Source: Paenibacillus sp. V4I3 (GTDB lineage Bacteria > Bacillota > Bacilli > Paenibacillales > NBRC-103111). From it: a DNA stretch of 64,000 nt. The notes below the pieces were generated by a model. It ran no database searches, was not told where the DNA came from, and worked only from the letters and a program-made list of their open reading frames with translations. The stretch spans positions 4,624,501 to 4,688,500 of the forward strand of contig NZ_JAUSZA010000001.1 of the NCBI RefSeq assembly GCF_030817215.1. The letters are read 5' to 3'. The translations under genes and the position numbers were made by a program. Position 1 is the first letter of the stretch; each line of letters starts with the position of its first letter. Of this stretch, positions 34,383 through 43,207 are shown in pieces.

Positions 34383-35948
34383 ATGAGCAAGAAACGTAAA
34401 GGAATCGTAATGGCGCTCGCAGGCATGATGCTGTTAACTTCGGCTTGTGCTTCAAATTCAACAGATCCAGGTTCAAGTTCAACAGCTGCCAGCACCAAAC
34501 CGCCTGCTTCTGCAGGTCCGGTCGCTTTGAAAATCATGGCTATGCATGATCAACCAGACATATCCGTGACGGATGCCAAGTTTATTGGGGAGCTCGAAAA
34601 GAAAAACAATGTGAAGCTAACGTTCGATATTCCACCGGTCACAGGGTATAAAGAGAGGCTTCAGCTTATGCTCGCTTCGGGCGAGTATCCAGACGTTGTA
34701 TTCTTCGAAAATACGACCGATCAGGCTTTCCAGAACGCTGTTCGCGACGGTATTCTCATCCCCGTCAACGATTATCTGAAATCGGCAGCGAACCTGAATA
34801 AGTATACGTACCAAGCCTCCTGGGATCAGCTGAAGGTGAATCAGGACGGCAAGATTTACGGTCTTCCGCGGACATCTGTCGTGCGCAACGACGGTTATTG
34901 GGTACGGAAGGATTGGCTGAAAAATGTGGGCTTCGCGATTCCGGCTAATGGGGAAATTACCATTGCGCAGTTTGAAGAAATATTGAAGAAATTTACGTTC
35001 AACGATCCGGATAAAAACGGAAAAAACGATACTTACGGCTACGCCGGGGCGTATAACGGACGCAAAGTGCTAGATCCGGTTCTCACAGGACCGTTCGGTC
35101 TCATTGGCTGGCAGAAAGCATCAGGCGGCGAGTACGAGTATATGAACCCGATGTATGATCAGAAGGGTGATGCGTTCAAGAAGGCCCTCGCGTTTTCGGG
35201 AAGGCTCTATAAAGAAGGGGTCTTCGATCCCGATTCCGCGACGAATGACGGAACGAAGCAGCGCGAACGCTTCTGGCGCGGATTGACCGGGGTTTATCCT
35301 GGCTTCGCAGGACATTACACATGGCATCTTCCCGAGATGCAAAAGCAACAACCCAATGCGGAATTGACTTTTGTTCATGTGCAGAATGAAAAAGGCGAGG
35401 TCAAGGGCGGTAATCTGGCGACAAGTCCAACCGGACTATGGGGCTTCTGGGCAATTACAAAAAATGCGAAAAACCCTCAGAAGGTTGTTGAATTGTTCGA
35501 TTCTTGGCTTTCCGATGAAATGTGGCCTGTCGTCGTCGATGGCTTTGAAGGACAGGATTACACGTTGACGAACGGTGAAAAGAAAGCGATTACACCGCCG
35601 CCGAAATTCTATATCCGCCGCAACTCCATGCGCAGAGCGAATGATACCGAGTTCTTCATCACAACAGGAACGCCTAAGGATATCGTGGAACAAGTGAAGC
35701 CATGGTTGAAAAAGTCGGTAGACACCGTTGTCGCTGGTAAGGATCTGGGCTTCCAGCCGGAAGCTGCGAAGAAGCCAAACTACATGGATTACCAGAAGGC
35801 ATGGGATACAACGACCATGAAAATTCTGATTGGCGAGCTTCCTGCCACTGAATTCGATGCGTTGTTAACAGGCTGGTACAAAAACGGCGGTATGGATTAC
35901 GTGAAGCAAATGAACGAATATATCAAGAAAACAGAAACAGGCAAATAA
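34383..35948 (+). CDS. LplA-like ABC substrate-binding lipoprotein, second of two
   Basis: 521 residues. The lipobox is LLTSACAS (Cys about 22), followed by a Ser/Thr/Pro/Ala linker. The calcium-type loop reads NDPDKNGKNDTYGYAG, parallel to DPDRNGKNDTYG in the first binding protein. ASGEYPDVVFFENTTDQAF and YGLPRTSVVRNDGYWVRKDW are typical LplA-class blocks. ATGAGGAGGG precedes ATG 34383. The usual order in this class is permease-permease-binding protein, so this is probably the original partner and the earlier one the added receptor. Confidence 0.92.
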   Translation: MSKKRKGIVMALAGMMLLTSACASNSTDPGSSSTAASTKPPASAGPVALKIMAMHDQPDISVTDAKFIGELEKKNNVKLTFDIPPVTGYKERLQLMLASGEYPDVVFFENTTDQAFQNAVRDGILIPVNDYLKSAANLNKYTYQASWDQLKVNQDGKIYGLPRTSVVRNDGYWVRKDWLKNVGFAIPANGEITIAQFEEILKKFTFNDPDKNGKNDTYGYAGAYNGRKVLDPVLTGPFGLIGWQKASGGEYEYMNPMYDQKGDAFKKALAFSGRLYKEGVFDPDSATNDGTKQRERFWRGLTGVYPGFAGHYTWHLPEMQKQQPNAELTFVHVQNEKGEVKGGNLATSPTGLWGFWAITKNAKNPQKVVELFDSWLSDEMWPVVVDGFEGQDYTLTNGEKKAITPPPKFYIRRNSMRRANDTEFFITTGTPKDIVEQVKPWLKKSVDTVVAGKDLGFQPEAAKKPNYMDYQKAWDTTTMKILIGELPATEFDALLTGWYKNGGMDYVKQMNEYIKKTETGK

Positions 35949-36019
35949 TTAAATAATGACAAGTGGGGAAGCGATGCACGATGGGTCGACTTCCTTTCTT
36001 TGTGAGGAGAGAATGAATA

Positions 36020-37462
36020 ATGGAAGATTCGCTTCATCGGGGTTCTGTGAGAAATGTGAATGTACCTTGCGAAATTCGGGTGGAAGGTCCAAGTCCGCAG
36101 AGAGTGTATCAACGTGATGCGAAGGAACTGGCCGACATCCCCTATTCGTTGAGACTTTCTATGCCGGCATATGGGAATGTTGAAGTATGCTCGGCGGCGG
36201 CAAGAAGCATGCCTGCTGAGAAAGCATGGATTACGGTTGGGGTTATTCGAAATAAGGATTCGTTCGACGGTGTTCTCACAGGGTTTCCAACAGGGAGCCA
36301 TAGTCTCCAATTTCGTATTCGTGATGGCGTTTCTGAACAACTGATTGCAGAAGCGGCGGTAGAGCCAGTCTTCGTAGGAGATCTGTGGATACTTGCCGGA
36401 CAATCCAATATGCAGGGCTGCGGCACGCTCCTTGAAGTGGAGGAGCCTATGGAAGGCGTAAGCTGCTTCTACTTGGATGACCGTTGGGGCATAGCTGAGG
36501 ACCCTATGTGTTGGTATTTTGAAGCCGTGGATCCCGTGCATTGGAGCGTTCCTGCGGAGAAGCTTAAGGAGGCGCGCCTAAAGGAACGTCAAACCCGAAC
36601 ACGCGGAGCGGGGCTGGGCATTTCTTTCGGGAAAGAATTGCTGCGGAGTACCGGCGTCCCAGTCGGGCTCATCGTTTGTGCGCATGGTGGTACTAGGATG
36701 ATGCAATGGGATCCGGCGCTGCTGGACCAGGAAGGACACTCTTTATATGGCTCCATGCTGCGACGGGTTAAGGCTCTACGCGGGAAGGTGAAAGGATATT
36801 TGTGGTATCAAGGAGAGAGTGATGCCAATCCAGAGCACGCCCCTATGTATGCGCAACGCATGGAGCAATTCGTACATCGACTAAGAGAAGATTTGCAGGA
36901 ACCACAGCTGCCGTTCATCTACGCACAATTGGCCAACTTTCATTCGTGGGATAAACAGCATGAAAGCTGTTGGGACTTTATTCAGCACGAGCAATTTCGA
37001 TTGGAGCAGCGGTTGGCACCCTGCGCATTAGTACCAACAGCGGACGCTACGATGTCCGACCCCATTCATCTCGATGCCCCATCACTTAAAGTGATGGGTA
37101 GACGGTTTGCTTGGCAAGCTTTACGGATCGCTTACGGCGCAAGCCTTCCAACAGGCCCGCGTCCAAGCGAGTTTCAATGGGACGCAGTACGAACGGAATT
37201 AAGGGTCCGTCTTACAGGGTTGAATGGCTCCCTCCAGCATGTAGATAGAGTATTCGGCTTCCAGTTCAAACTGACGGATCAGGTCTGGGAGCCTGTAGAA
37301 GTTACTTTATCCGATGATCGATGTGCAGTTCTACTTCGTTTCAACCAACGTATTCCTGCTGCTGCTATGCTGCAATACGGAGCTGGATACTATCCTGCAC
37401 TTAACCTAAGGGATGAATGGGGGATACCCTTGCCTTTATTCGGTCCGGTTCTAGTACCTTAA
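36020..37462 (+). CDS. SASA-family (sialate O-acetylesterase-like) carbohydrate esterase
   Basis: 480 residues, no signal peptide, so cytosolic. SGNH-hydrolase block I is WILAGQSNMQG with the nucleophilic Ser. VGLIVCAHGGTRMMQWDPAL and YLWYQGESDANPE are the glycine/asparagine blocks, and SDPIHLDAPSLKVMGRRFA contains the Asp-x-x-His of the triad. These enzymes remove acetyl groups from sialic acid, xylan or other sugars. In this locus it should deacetylate the imported oligosaccharide before or after the beta-helix enzymes act. TGAGGAGAGA precedes the start. It follows the binding protein by 71 bases and could share its transcript. Confidence 0.85.
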   Translation: MEDSLHRGSVRNVNVPCEIRVEGPSPQRVYQRDAKELADIPYSLRLSMPAYGNVEVCSAAARSMPAEKAWITVGVIRNKDSFDGVLTGFPTGSHSLQFRIRDGVSEQLIAEAAVEPVFVGDLWILAGQSNMQGCGTLLEVEEPMEGVSCFYLDDRWGIAEDPMCWYFEAVDPVHWSVPAEKLKEARLKERQTRTRGAGLGISFGKELLRSTGVPVGLIVCAHGGTRMMQWDPALLDQEGHSLYGSMLRRVKALRGKVKGYLWYQGESDANPEHAPMYAQRMEQFVHRLREDLQEPQLPFIYAQLANFHSWDKQHESCWDFIQHEQFRLEQRLAPCALVPTADATMSDPIHLDAPSLKVMGRRFAWQALRIAYGASLPTGPRPSEFQWDAVRTELRVRLTGLNGSLQHVDRVFGFQFKLTDQVWEPVEVTLSDDRCAVLLRFNQRIPAAAMLQYGAGYYPALNLRDEWGIPLPLFGPVLVP

Positions 37463-37592
37463 TCTAATATGCTCCTGTCGGTGCGCTAGTTGTTAGTAGT
37501 CTAGCATTCTATTACTTGTAAAAGTAGATGAAGCAAGTGATATAATAGTCTTGTTGATTTACATATTCTGGTGTGTAGAAGGAGAGACAAGA

Positions 37593-39023
37593 ATGAGTGC
37601 TATTCGATCCCTACCAAGAAGTCAGCCTGAGCGTCAAGGTATCGCGTCTTCCTCGATTACGAGATTTCTAAAAGAAGTTCAAGACCGCAGTCTAGAGCTT
37701 CACAGCTTCATGCTCGTCCGACACGGGCATGTTGTTTCGGAAGGATGGTGGACACCTTATTTGCCTGAACGTCCTCACATGCTGTTTTCTTTAACTAAAA
37801 GCTTTACTTCTACAGCCATCGGATTGTTAGTGGGAGAAGGGCGAGTCTCGCTCGATGACCGGGTTGTTTCCTTTTTCCCTGAGGATATGCCGCCAGAAGT
37901 TACACCAAATCTAGCTGCGATGACCATCCGACATTTACTGATGATGGGTACAGGTCATGCGGAAGATACGACCGGAAAGATGCAGTCAACCGATAACTGG
38001 GTCAACAATTTCTTGAAGCTTCCCGTAGAACATGAGCCAGGTACGCATTTCGTGTATAACAGTGGGGCCACGTATATGCTTTCGGCCATCTTGCAGAAGG
38101 TAACCGAACAAACGTTACTTGAATATCTGCAGCCTCGACTGTTGGAACCGCTGGACATTCAAGGTGCCACTTCAGAAAGCTGCCCCCGAGGCATCCACAT
38201 TGGTGGCTGGGGTATGAAGATCAAAACCGAAGATATTGCCAAGTTTGGACAGCTATATCTACAAAAAGGTCAATGGGATGGGAACCAGCTCATTCCTGAG
38301 ATTTGGGTAGAAGAAGCGACATCGAAGCAAATTTCCAATGACTCCAGTACCAAGAATGATTGGTCTCAAGGGTATGGGTATCAATTCTGGAGATGCCGTC
38401 ACGGCGCTTATCGAGGCGACGGTGCTTTCGGGCAGTTCTGCATTGTTCTCCCGGAGCAGAATGCCGTCATCGCGATAACGTCCGGAGTGAATGACATGCA
38501 GGACGTTCTTGATACGATTTGGGAGCATCTGCTGCCTGCCATGCAATCTGAAGAGCTGCCTGTGGACAAGGAAGCCTCCGAGTCGCTAACCCAAGTGCTG
38601 CATGGACTGAGCTTGGAACCGCCACGAGTTCTTTCAAGCTCGACGCTGGAGACCGGCCTATCGGGAATCGAGTTCGAGTTAGAAGAAAATGAGGAACAAA
38701 TTCATACATTTTCTATTGATTTTACAGAGGAATCCGCCAACGTTACGATTCAAAATAACACCGGAATACATACGGTTTACTTTGGTAGAAACGAATGGTG
38801 TGAGGGAACATATACGCTGCATATGAGACAGAAAAATGTGGCAGTCGGCTCAGCAACATGGCAGGATTCGAATAAACTCTTGTTAACGTTAAGATACGTG
38901 GAAGCGCCATTTTGCGTGAGTTTAATATGTACGTTCTATGATGGAAGCATACAACTTCAATTTCGACAGAACGTTTCGTTCGGCAAAGAGGAACCTAAGT
39001 CGATTCTAGGAAAAGTTAGATAA
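37593..39023 (+). CDS. beta-lactamase-fold serine hydrolase
   Basis: 476 residues from ATG 37593, which follows AAGGAGAG; the longer frame from TTG 37551 includes that site. It has the class C beta-lactamase/penicillin-binding fold: SxxK in MLFSLTKSFTSTAIG, YxN in FVYNSGATYML, and GYGYQFW near the third element. There is no signal peptide. Such proteins are esterases or amidases more often than true beta-lactamases. The C-terminal 130 residues form an added beta-rich domain. Its place after the SASA esterase suggests de-esterification of the glycan. A perfect TATAAT about 50 bases upstream may give it its own promoter. Confidence 0.8.
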   Translation: MSAIRSLPRSQPERQGIASSSITRFLKEVQDRSLELHSFMLVRHGHVVSEGWWTPYLPERPHMLFSLTKSFTSTAIGLLVGEGRVSLDDRVVSFFPEDMPPEVTPNLAAMTIRHLLMMGTGHAEDTTGKMQSTDNWVNNFLKLPVEHEPGTHFVYNSGATYMLSAILQKVTEQTLLEYLQPRLLEPLDIQGATSESCPRGIHIGGWGMKIKTEDIAKFGQLYLQKGQWDGNQLIPEIWVEEATSKQISNDSSTKNDWSQGYGYQFWRCRHGAYRGDGAFGQFCIVLPEQNAVIAITSGVNDMQDVLDTIWEHLLPAMQSEELPVDKEASESLTQVLHGLSLEPPRVLSSSTLETGLSGIEFELEENEEQIHTFSIDFTEESANVTIQNNTGIHTVYFGRNEWCEGTYTLHMRQKNVAVGSATWQDSNKLLLTLRYVEAPFCVSLICTFYDGSIQLQFRQNVSFGKEEPKSILGKVR

Positions 39024-39042
39024 ACGATTGTTGAATAATAAA

Positions 39043-39072
39043 AAGGTCGGTCTGCCGCAGCAGATCGACCTT
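39043..39072. terminator. bidirectional terminator at the end of the glycan operon
   Basis: AAGGTCGGTCTGC (39043-39055) pairs with GCAGATCGACCTT (39060-39072) around a CGCA loop, A/T-rich on both sides. It separates the operon from the convergent AraC gene. Confidence 0.8.
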
Positions 39073-39083
39073 ATTCTATTTAC

Positions 39084-39920
39084 TTAAGTCACCAGATGAT
39101 ACCGATTTCGATAGTCTCGGGGAGAGCAGCCGGCGTGGGCTCTGAATTGCTTATTAAATGAGCTCAATGACTGAAAACCGCTTCTTTCAGCGATCTCGAT
39201 GATTGAATTCTCTGATATGCGTAGTAAATCCATGGCCGACTGAACGCGCAACTGATTCACAAAATCATGTGGCGACAAGCCCGTTAGTGCACGAAACTCG
39301 CGATAATAGAACGAACGCCCGACACCCGCCCGACGGGCAAGTTCGTCGCCGTCTATTGCATCCAAGTAATGGTTAAGGACATACCCAACGGATTCCGCTA
39401 TCGTGTTCGTTCCTCTCGGCGCCGCTTGCTCCATTTGATTGCTAAAGAACCCATCCACTTGTAACAAAATATCAATCAAGTGCATGTACTGACTCGTCAC
39501 CCATGCCGTCTGCCCTTGCTCCTGTGCTTCCGCTGCGGAACGCGCAGCTTTTGCAATTGCCTTGGCGTAAGTCGTATCCCCCGGAATGAGTGGGGACATG
39601 CCTCGTCCAGTATAAAACGGCATTAGCAGCCGGCTGCCATCGGGAAGCTTCAATACTGGTGACGGAGTAAAAAGCACAAGGATGGCTTCGAATGATTTAT
39701 CTGGATGCGCATAGCTCCAGTGCGGCTCGAAAGGTCGACACAGAAACACGTCTCCCGGTCGACCGTGATAGATGCGATCGCCGAATCGGTACTCTAACTC
39801 ATATTCGAGCAGCACGCCGATTTCCAAGCAATCATGGACATGCAGATCGTGTTCCTCATCTGATCCCCAGACACGGCTAAAAGCAAAAGAGCGTGAAAGC
39901 CGCAGCTGTTCTACATACAT
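39084..39920 (-). CDS. AraC-family transcriptional regulator
   Basis: 278 residues. An N-terminal cupin-like sugar-sensing domain (EHDLHVHDCLEIGVLLEYEL, then GRPGDVFLCRPFEPHWSY) is joined to a C-terminal AraC domain with DGDELARRAGVGRSFYYREF and AERSGFQSLSSFNKQFRAHA. It is divergent from the oxidoreductase-isomerase pair at 40056-41956, which it probably controls. The start ATG 39920 is preceded on its strand by nine G followed by ATTAGG; the G tract is odd as a ribosome binding site and could vary in length. Confidence 0.9.
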   Translation of the reverse strand: MYVEQLRLSRSFAFSRVWGSDEEHDLHVHDCLEIGVLLEYELEYRFGDRIYHGRPGDVFLCRPFEPHWSYAHPDKSFEAILVLFTPSPVLKLPDGSRLLMPFYTGRGMSPLIPGDTTYAKAIAKAARSAAEAQEQGQTAWVTSQYMHLIDILLQVDGFFSNQMEQAAPRGTNTIAESVGYVLNHYLDAIDGDELARRAGVGRSFYYREFRALTGLSPHDFVNQLRVQSAMDLLRISENSIIEIAERSGFQSLSSFNKQFRAHAGCSPRDYRNRYHLVT

Positions 39921-39926
39921 CCTAAT

Positions 39927-39935
39927 CCCCCCCCC
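39927..39935 (-). promoter_or_regulatory. G9 homopolymer in the AraC ribosome binding region
   Basis: Nine consecutive G on the minus strand lie 7-15 bases before the AraC start codon. They can act as a Shine-Dalgarno sequence, and slippage would change the spacing to the start. Confidence 0.4.
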
Positions 39936-40055
39936 AAGTCATTATACCTTTTTCTGTTCGTGGACAAAATGACAAGTTTGTTGCGCATTTTGAAGAGAAT
40001 CGCGATTTCGTGATGTGATACATTAGGGTCATATTCGAAATTGGAGGTAACCTTT

Positions 40056-41162
40056 ATGCGATTGTACTTAATTGGAGCAGGTGTCATAGCACGTACGCAT
40101 GCGGAGGCAGCGGCCAAGCTTCCACAAGCTGCCCGGCTTCGGGTAGCCGATCCGAATGCGGAAGCGCTAAAGTCATTTCTAAGCAGCTATCCAGAAAGCA
40201 GTACATTTGCGGATGCCGATCAAATGCTATCCTCCGAAACGCCGCTTGACGATGATATCGTGATCGTGGCTACGCCTCCATTTGCCCACTTGGAGGGGGC
40301 GCGTCTTGCGTTGAAATCAGGTCGGCATACGCTATGTGAGAAGCCGTTCGCAATGAACGATGAAGAGGCGGAAGAGATGCTTCTTTTGGCAGAAGCAGAA
40401 GGAAAGCTGCTTGGCTGCTGCAGTGTACGTTATAAGGGCATGCTGCATAACGAAGCGGTTAAGAATGTCATACGATCTGGCGCGCTTGGCGATATCTACC
40501 ACGCAACATTCGTTAACAAATGGACGCGCAGCCGTGCAGGAGTCGAGTACCAACCAGCAAGTCGATGGTTTCTTGACAAAAGCAAGAGTGGCGGCGGCAT
40601 TCTCATGGACTGGGGACCCTACGATTTCGCTACCCTAATCGATGTGCTGGATCCTGCTGAAATTGAGGTCAGCAGCGCTTGGATGGCGAAGCCCCAAACA
40701 GCCGCGGATCCTCAAGATGTCGTGTACGATGTTGAGCACCATGTGGGTGCGCAATTGACGTTTCGTTCTCGCTCGAATGCCCTTCCAATCGCTATTAATT
40801 ACGAAAGAGGCACGTGCACGCACGGGAGCGAGCAGTTTATTGGCGAAATCGAAGGCACACTCGGCGCTTTGCGCTGGACGCCATTCGATTCGCGTCAACC
40901 GGTTTTTTTAAGGAAAGACCGTGATGGGGTTGTTGTGGAAGAGATTGTAGATCCGGGGCCTCGCGGACCTTACACCGTCATGGATCACCCGCTAGTACAT
41001 TTCTATAACCAAGTAAACGCCTTGCCAACACATGCGAACGAAGGTCGGAGAGCCGTCGATCATTTCCTATGTATTGGCGCCTTATATAAATGTGCTGATT
41101 CCGGAGAAAAGCAGTTTGTGACTGTAGCACCGGCAACAGATTCAAGGGGGGCTTCTGAATGA
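40056..41162 (+). CDS. Gfo/Idh/MocA-family oxidoreductase
   Basis: 368 residues from ATG 40056, seven bases after GGAGGT; a TTG at 40041 is inside that site. The Rossmann motif is LIGAGVIARTHAEAA, the family Glu-Lys-Pro is in TLCEKPFAMNDEEA, and KSGGGILMDWGPYDFATLID corresponds to the active-site region. It should carry out NAD(P)-dependent oxidation or epimer-type conversion of a sugar. Its stop overlaps the start of the isomerase gene (ATGA), so the two are coupled and probably act one after the other. Confidence 0.9.
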   Translation: MRLYLIGAGVIARTHAEAAAKLPQAARLRVADPNAEALKSFLSSYPESSTFADADQMLSSETPLDDDIVIVATPPFAHLEGARLALKSGRHTLCEKPFAMNDEEAEEMLLLAEAEGKLLGCCSVRYKGMLHNEAVKNVIRSGALGDIYHATFVNKWTRSRAGVEYQPASRWFLDKSKSGGGILMDWGPYDFATLIDVLDPAEIEVSSAWMAKPQTAADPQDVVYDVEHHVGAQLTFRSRSNALPIAINYERGTCTHGSEQFIGEIEGTLGALRWTPFDSRQPVFLRKDRDGVVVEEIVDPGPRGPYTVMDHPLVHFYNQVNALPTHANEGRRAVDHFLCIGALYKCADSGEKQFVTVAPATDSRGASE

Positions 41163-41956
41163 ATATTCGCGGCTATTCGAGCAACATGTATGGTTGGTTT
41201 GAACGATGGAAGTCAGATGGAAAGGAGCCAGTATGGGACGATCTGTACCGTGCGTGCGCTGAAGCGGGTCTTGACGCTGTAGAGACAGATGCAACGCCTG
41301 AGAAGCTGGCACTTGTCCGTGCTTACGGACTAACTGTTTCTGCCTCCTACCTCGGTCTTTCGCTTCATGGCGATTATGCAGACCTCGAAACGGAAGTTCT
41401 TCCTTACGCAGAACGGCTCGCAGCTGCAGGTGGTACTGATCTTCTCGTCAACGATGACCCTTACGGCGGCTGGAAGAATCCGCTGCCAAAGCCGGAGGAA
41501 CTTGTCCAGCGTCAAGGGGACAACTTGTCTCGTCTTGCTGACAAGCTAAGTCCATTTGGACTGCAGCTCTCCCTGCACAATCATGCGGCGGATCGGCATA
41601 ATGCCGAGGCTGATTTGCGCTCTGTCATTCAGTTCGCTGACAAAGCTGTTGGCCTTTGCGTTGATACGGGCTGGGCGCATGTTGCAGGCTGTGATCCGGT
41701 TGCTTGGGTGCGCTCATATCCTGAACGCATCAAAGCATTTCACCTGCGCAATCAGCGTGGACGCGTTCCGGTGGAGGATGTGATCGAAGGGGAAATTGAC
41801 ATGCGTGCCTTAATAGAAGCGGCAGCCCATGTAAACTATGGCGGTTGGATAGCGCTCGAGCTATGGCATCCGCCGGAAACGAATCCTGTGCGCACGATGA
41901 CTGAGGACGTGCAGCGGTCCATCGCTTTTTTACGGGACATAGTGGCGAAACTGTAG
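41159..41956 (+). CDS. sugar phosphate isomerase/epimerase, TIM-barrel family
   Basis: 265 residues of the xylose-isomerase-like TIM-barrel (AP_endonuc_2) family. The metal-binding pattern is visible: VETDATPEKL, SLHNHAADRHN, LCVDTGWAHVAG, KAFHLRNQRGR and IALELWHPPE. Members isomerise or epimerise keto sugars and inositol derivatives using a divalent metal. The four-base ATGA overlap with the oxidoreductase gene is a translational coupling signal. The pair is a common catabolic module for unusual sugars or inositols, so an imported glycan monomer could be its substrate. Confidence 0.88.
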   Translation: MNIRGYSSNMYGWFERWKSDGKEPVWDDLYRACAEAGLDAVETDATPEKLALVRAYGLTVSASYLGLSLHGDYADLETEVLPYAERLAAAGGTDLLVNDDPYGGWKNPLPKPEELVQRQGDNLSRLADKLSPFGLQLSLHNHAADRHNAEADLRSVIQFADKAVGLCVDTGWAHVAGCDPVAWVRSYPERIKAFHLRNQRGRVPVEDVIEGEIDMRALIEAAAHVNYGGWIALELWHPPETNPVRTMTEDVQRSIAFLRDIVAKL

Positions 41957-41993
41957 GGGAAATGGTATGAATTCTGTACAAGTTAAATCATCC

Positions 41994-42028
41994 AAAAAAC
42001 CTTGAAGCCTAGAGCTTTAAGGTTTTTT
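41994..42028 (+). terminator. terminator of the oxidoreductase-isomerase operon
   Basis: AAAAAACCTT (41994-42003) pairs with AAGGTTTTTT (42019-42028), and inner GAAGC/GCTTT bases extend the stem. Confidence 0.85.
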
Positions 42029-42144
42029 GCCATTAAAATTCCGCCCCAATAAAACATACATTACACTATCAAATGACTATGGATCATTTATTATTTTAAA
42101 TTCCCTTGCAACGAAATAAGATAGAAACTAGTAGAGGTGAAAAT

Positions 42145-42495
42145 ATGGCAGTTGTTAAAGCCAGAGAACAGGATGTTGCTCTTTTGGCAAGGCTGCTTCG
42201 TGCTGAAGCCGAAGGTGAAGGCGAACCGGGTATGATGATGGTTGCAGGCACATGCTTTTGAAGCTACCTACACGGATACTTTTATCAAAAACCGAGAGAA
42301 CGGGAAAAACGGCTTGCTAAAAGGTCGATCGATGGAGAGAGACTTTGGCCTGCAAAATTCAGTCTGTGGTATTTCAGACCTCCAGGTGATTGCCCTCCTA
42401 CATGGTATAATCAGCCTTTAGTAGGGCGTTATAAAAAGCATTGCTTCTATCAACCATTAGGAAAAGAGTGCGAAAATATTTATAATACGTATTAA
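42145..42495 (+). pseudogene. CwlJ/SleB-like germination cell wall hydrolase, deleted
   Basis: ATG 42145 opens VVKAREQDVALLARLLRAEA with EGEGEPGMMMVAG, the N-terminus of the CwlJ/SleB hydrolase family. At about 42253 the frame ends (TGCTTTTGA). The sequence FEAT, which belongs about 35-40 residues further on in relatives, appears at once in another frame. The original frame then resumes as YFYQ, KRLAKRSIDGERLWPAKFSL, WYFRPPGDCPPTWYNQ and HCFYQPLGKECENIY to TAA 42495. So about 100 bases have been lost and the frame broken. CwlJ enzymes degrade spore cortex at germination; this copy should be inactive. Confidence 0.82.
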
Positions 42496-42513
42496 AACAA
42501 GTGTGAACTGATC

Positions 42514-42537
42514 GGAGCCGAAAGGCTCCTTTTTTTA
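42514..42537 (+). terminator. terminator of the CwlJ-like relic
   Basis: GGAGCC (42514-42519), a GAAA loop and GGCTCC (42524-42529) are followed by a long T tract. Confidence 0.85.
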
Positions 42538-42541
42538 TTTC

Positions 42542-42570
42542 TTGACAGTTGGCATGATATGGAATAATAA
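42542..42570 (+). promoter_or_regulatory. predicted promoter of the TetR relic
   Basis: TTGACA (42542-42547) and TAATAA (42565-42570) are 17 bases apart. Transcription would start about where the ATG at 42577 lies, so the message may be leaderless. No clear ribosome binding site is present. Confidence 0.45.
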
Positions 42571-42576
42571 TGCTGA

Positions 42577-43185
42577 ATGTCACCTAAAGTTACGCAAGCT
42601 TATAAAGAAGAAAAAAGGGCAGTAATTCTTGAGGGAGCGCTCCATTGCTTTATTGAAAAAGGATTTCAAGCTACGACTATTGATGATATCGTACGTCATT
42701 TGGGGATGAGCTAAGGCGCTATTTACAGTTATTTTTCCAGTAAAGAAGAGATGTATATCCAAATGGCTGACGATAAAATGAATGCGATGGTGGAGAACTC
42801 CAGTGAACATTTCAAAAATATGCCAAGTGCGGCGGATCAAATCCGCTATATGTTTGACCGATTCCGTCAACAATCGCTTGACGAGCTGCGCAAATGGCTA
42901 GCCTTTCATTTGGAGTTTATGCTGTATGCAGCACGCCAACCGGAATTAACGGAACGATGGAACCAGTATGCGAGTAAGGCTTTATTGTTCATGCAGGAAA
43001 TTATGGAGGGTGGCATAAAGACTGGCGAGTTCCGTTCCGATCTTGATATTGCGGCAGCTTCCCTTTTATTCTGGTCAGTTAGGGATGGCCTTGCTCTGCA
43101 ATTTATGCTTAGCGGTGAGGAAACCGACTATAAGTCCATGATTAATGAGATGGAAAAGAAGGTATTCCGCTATATCATAGGATAG
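42577..43185 (+). pseudogene. TetR-family regulator with nonsense mutation
   Basis: The frame from ATG 42577 gives MSPKVTQAYKEEKRAVILEG, then EKGFQATTIDDIVRHLGMS, a TAA at 42712-42714, and continues without a shift as GAIYSYFSSKEEMYIQMADD to 43185. TetR helix-turn-helices read LGMSKGAIYSYFSSKEE, so a Lys codon AAA has become TAA by one substitution. The remaining 156 codons form the ligand domain. Restart at ATG 42751 would give a protein without DNA-binding domain. The full-length form would have been about 202 residues. Confidence 0.85.
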
Positions 43186-43207
43186 CTCACTATGGAGGTA
43201 GAGGATT

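Noticed and set aside
37593..39023. Antibiotic-resistance beta-lactamase
   Set aside because: It has the fold and SxxK motif, but no signal peptide, and its glycan-locus setting points to an esterase-type hydrolase.
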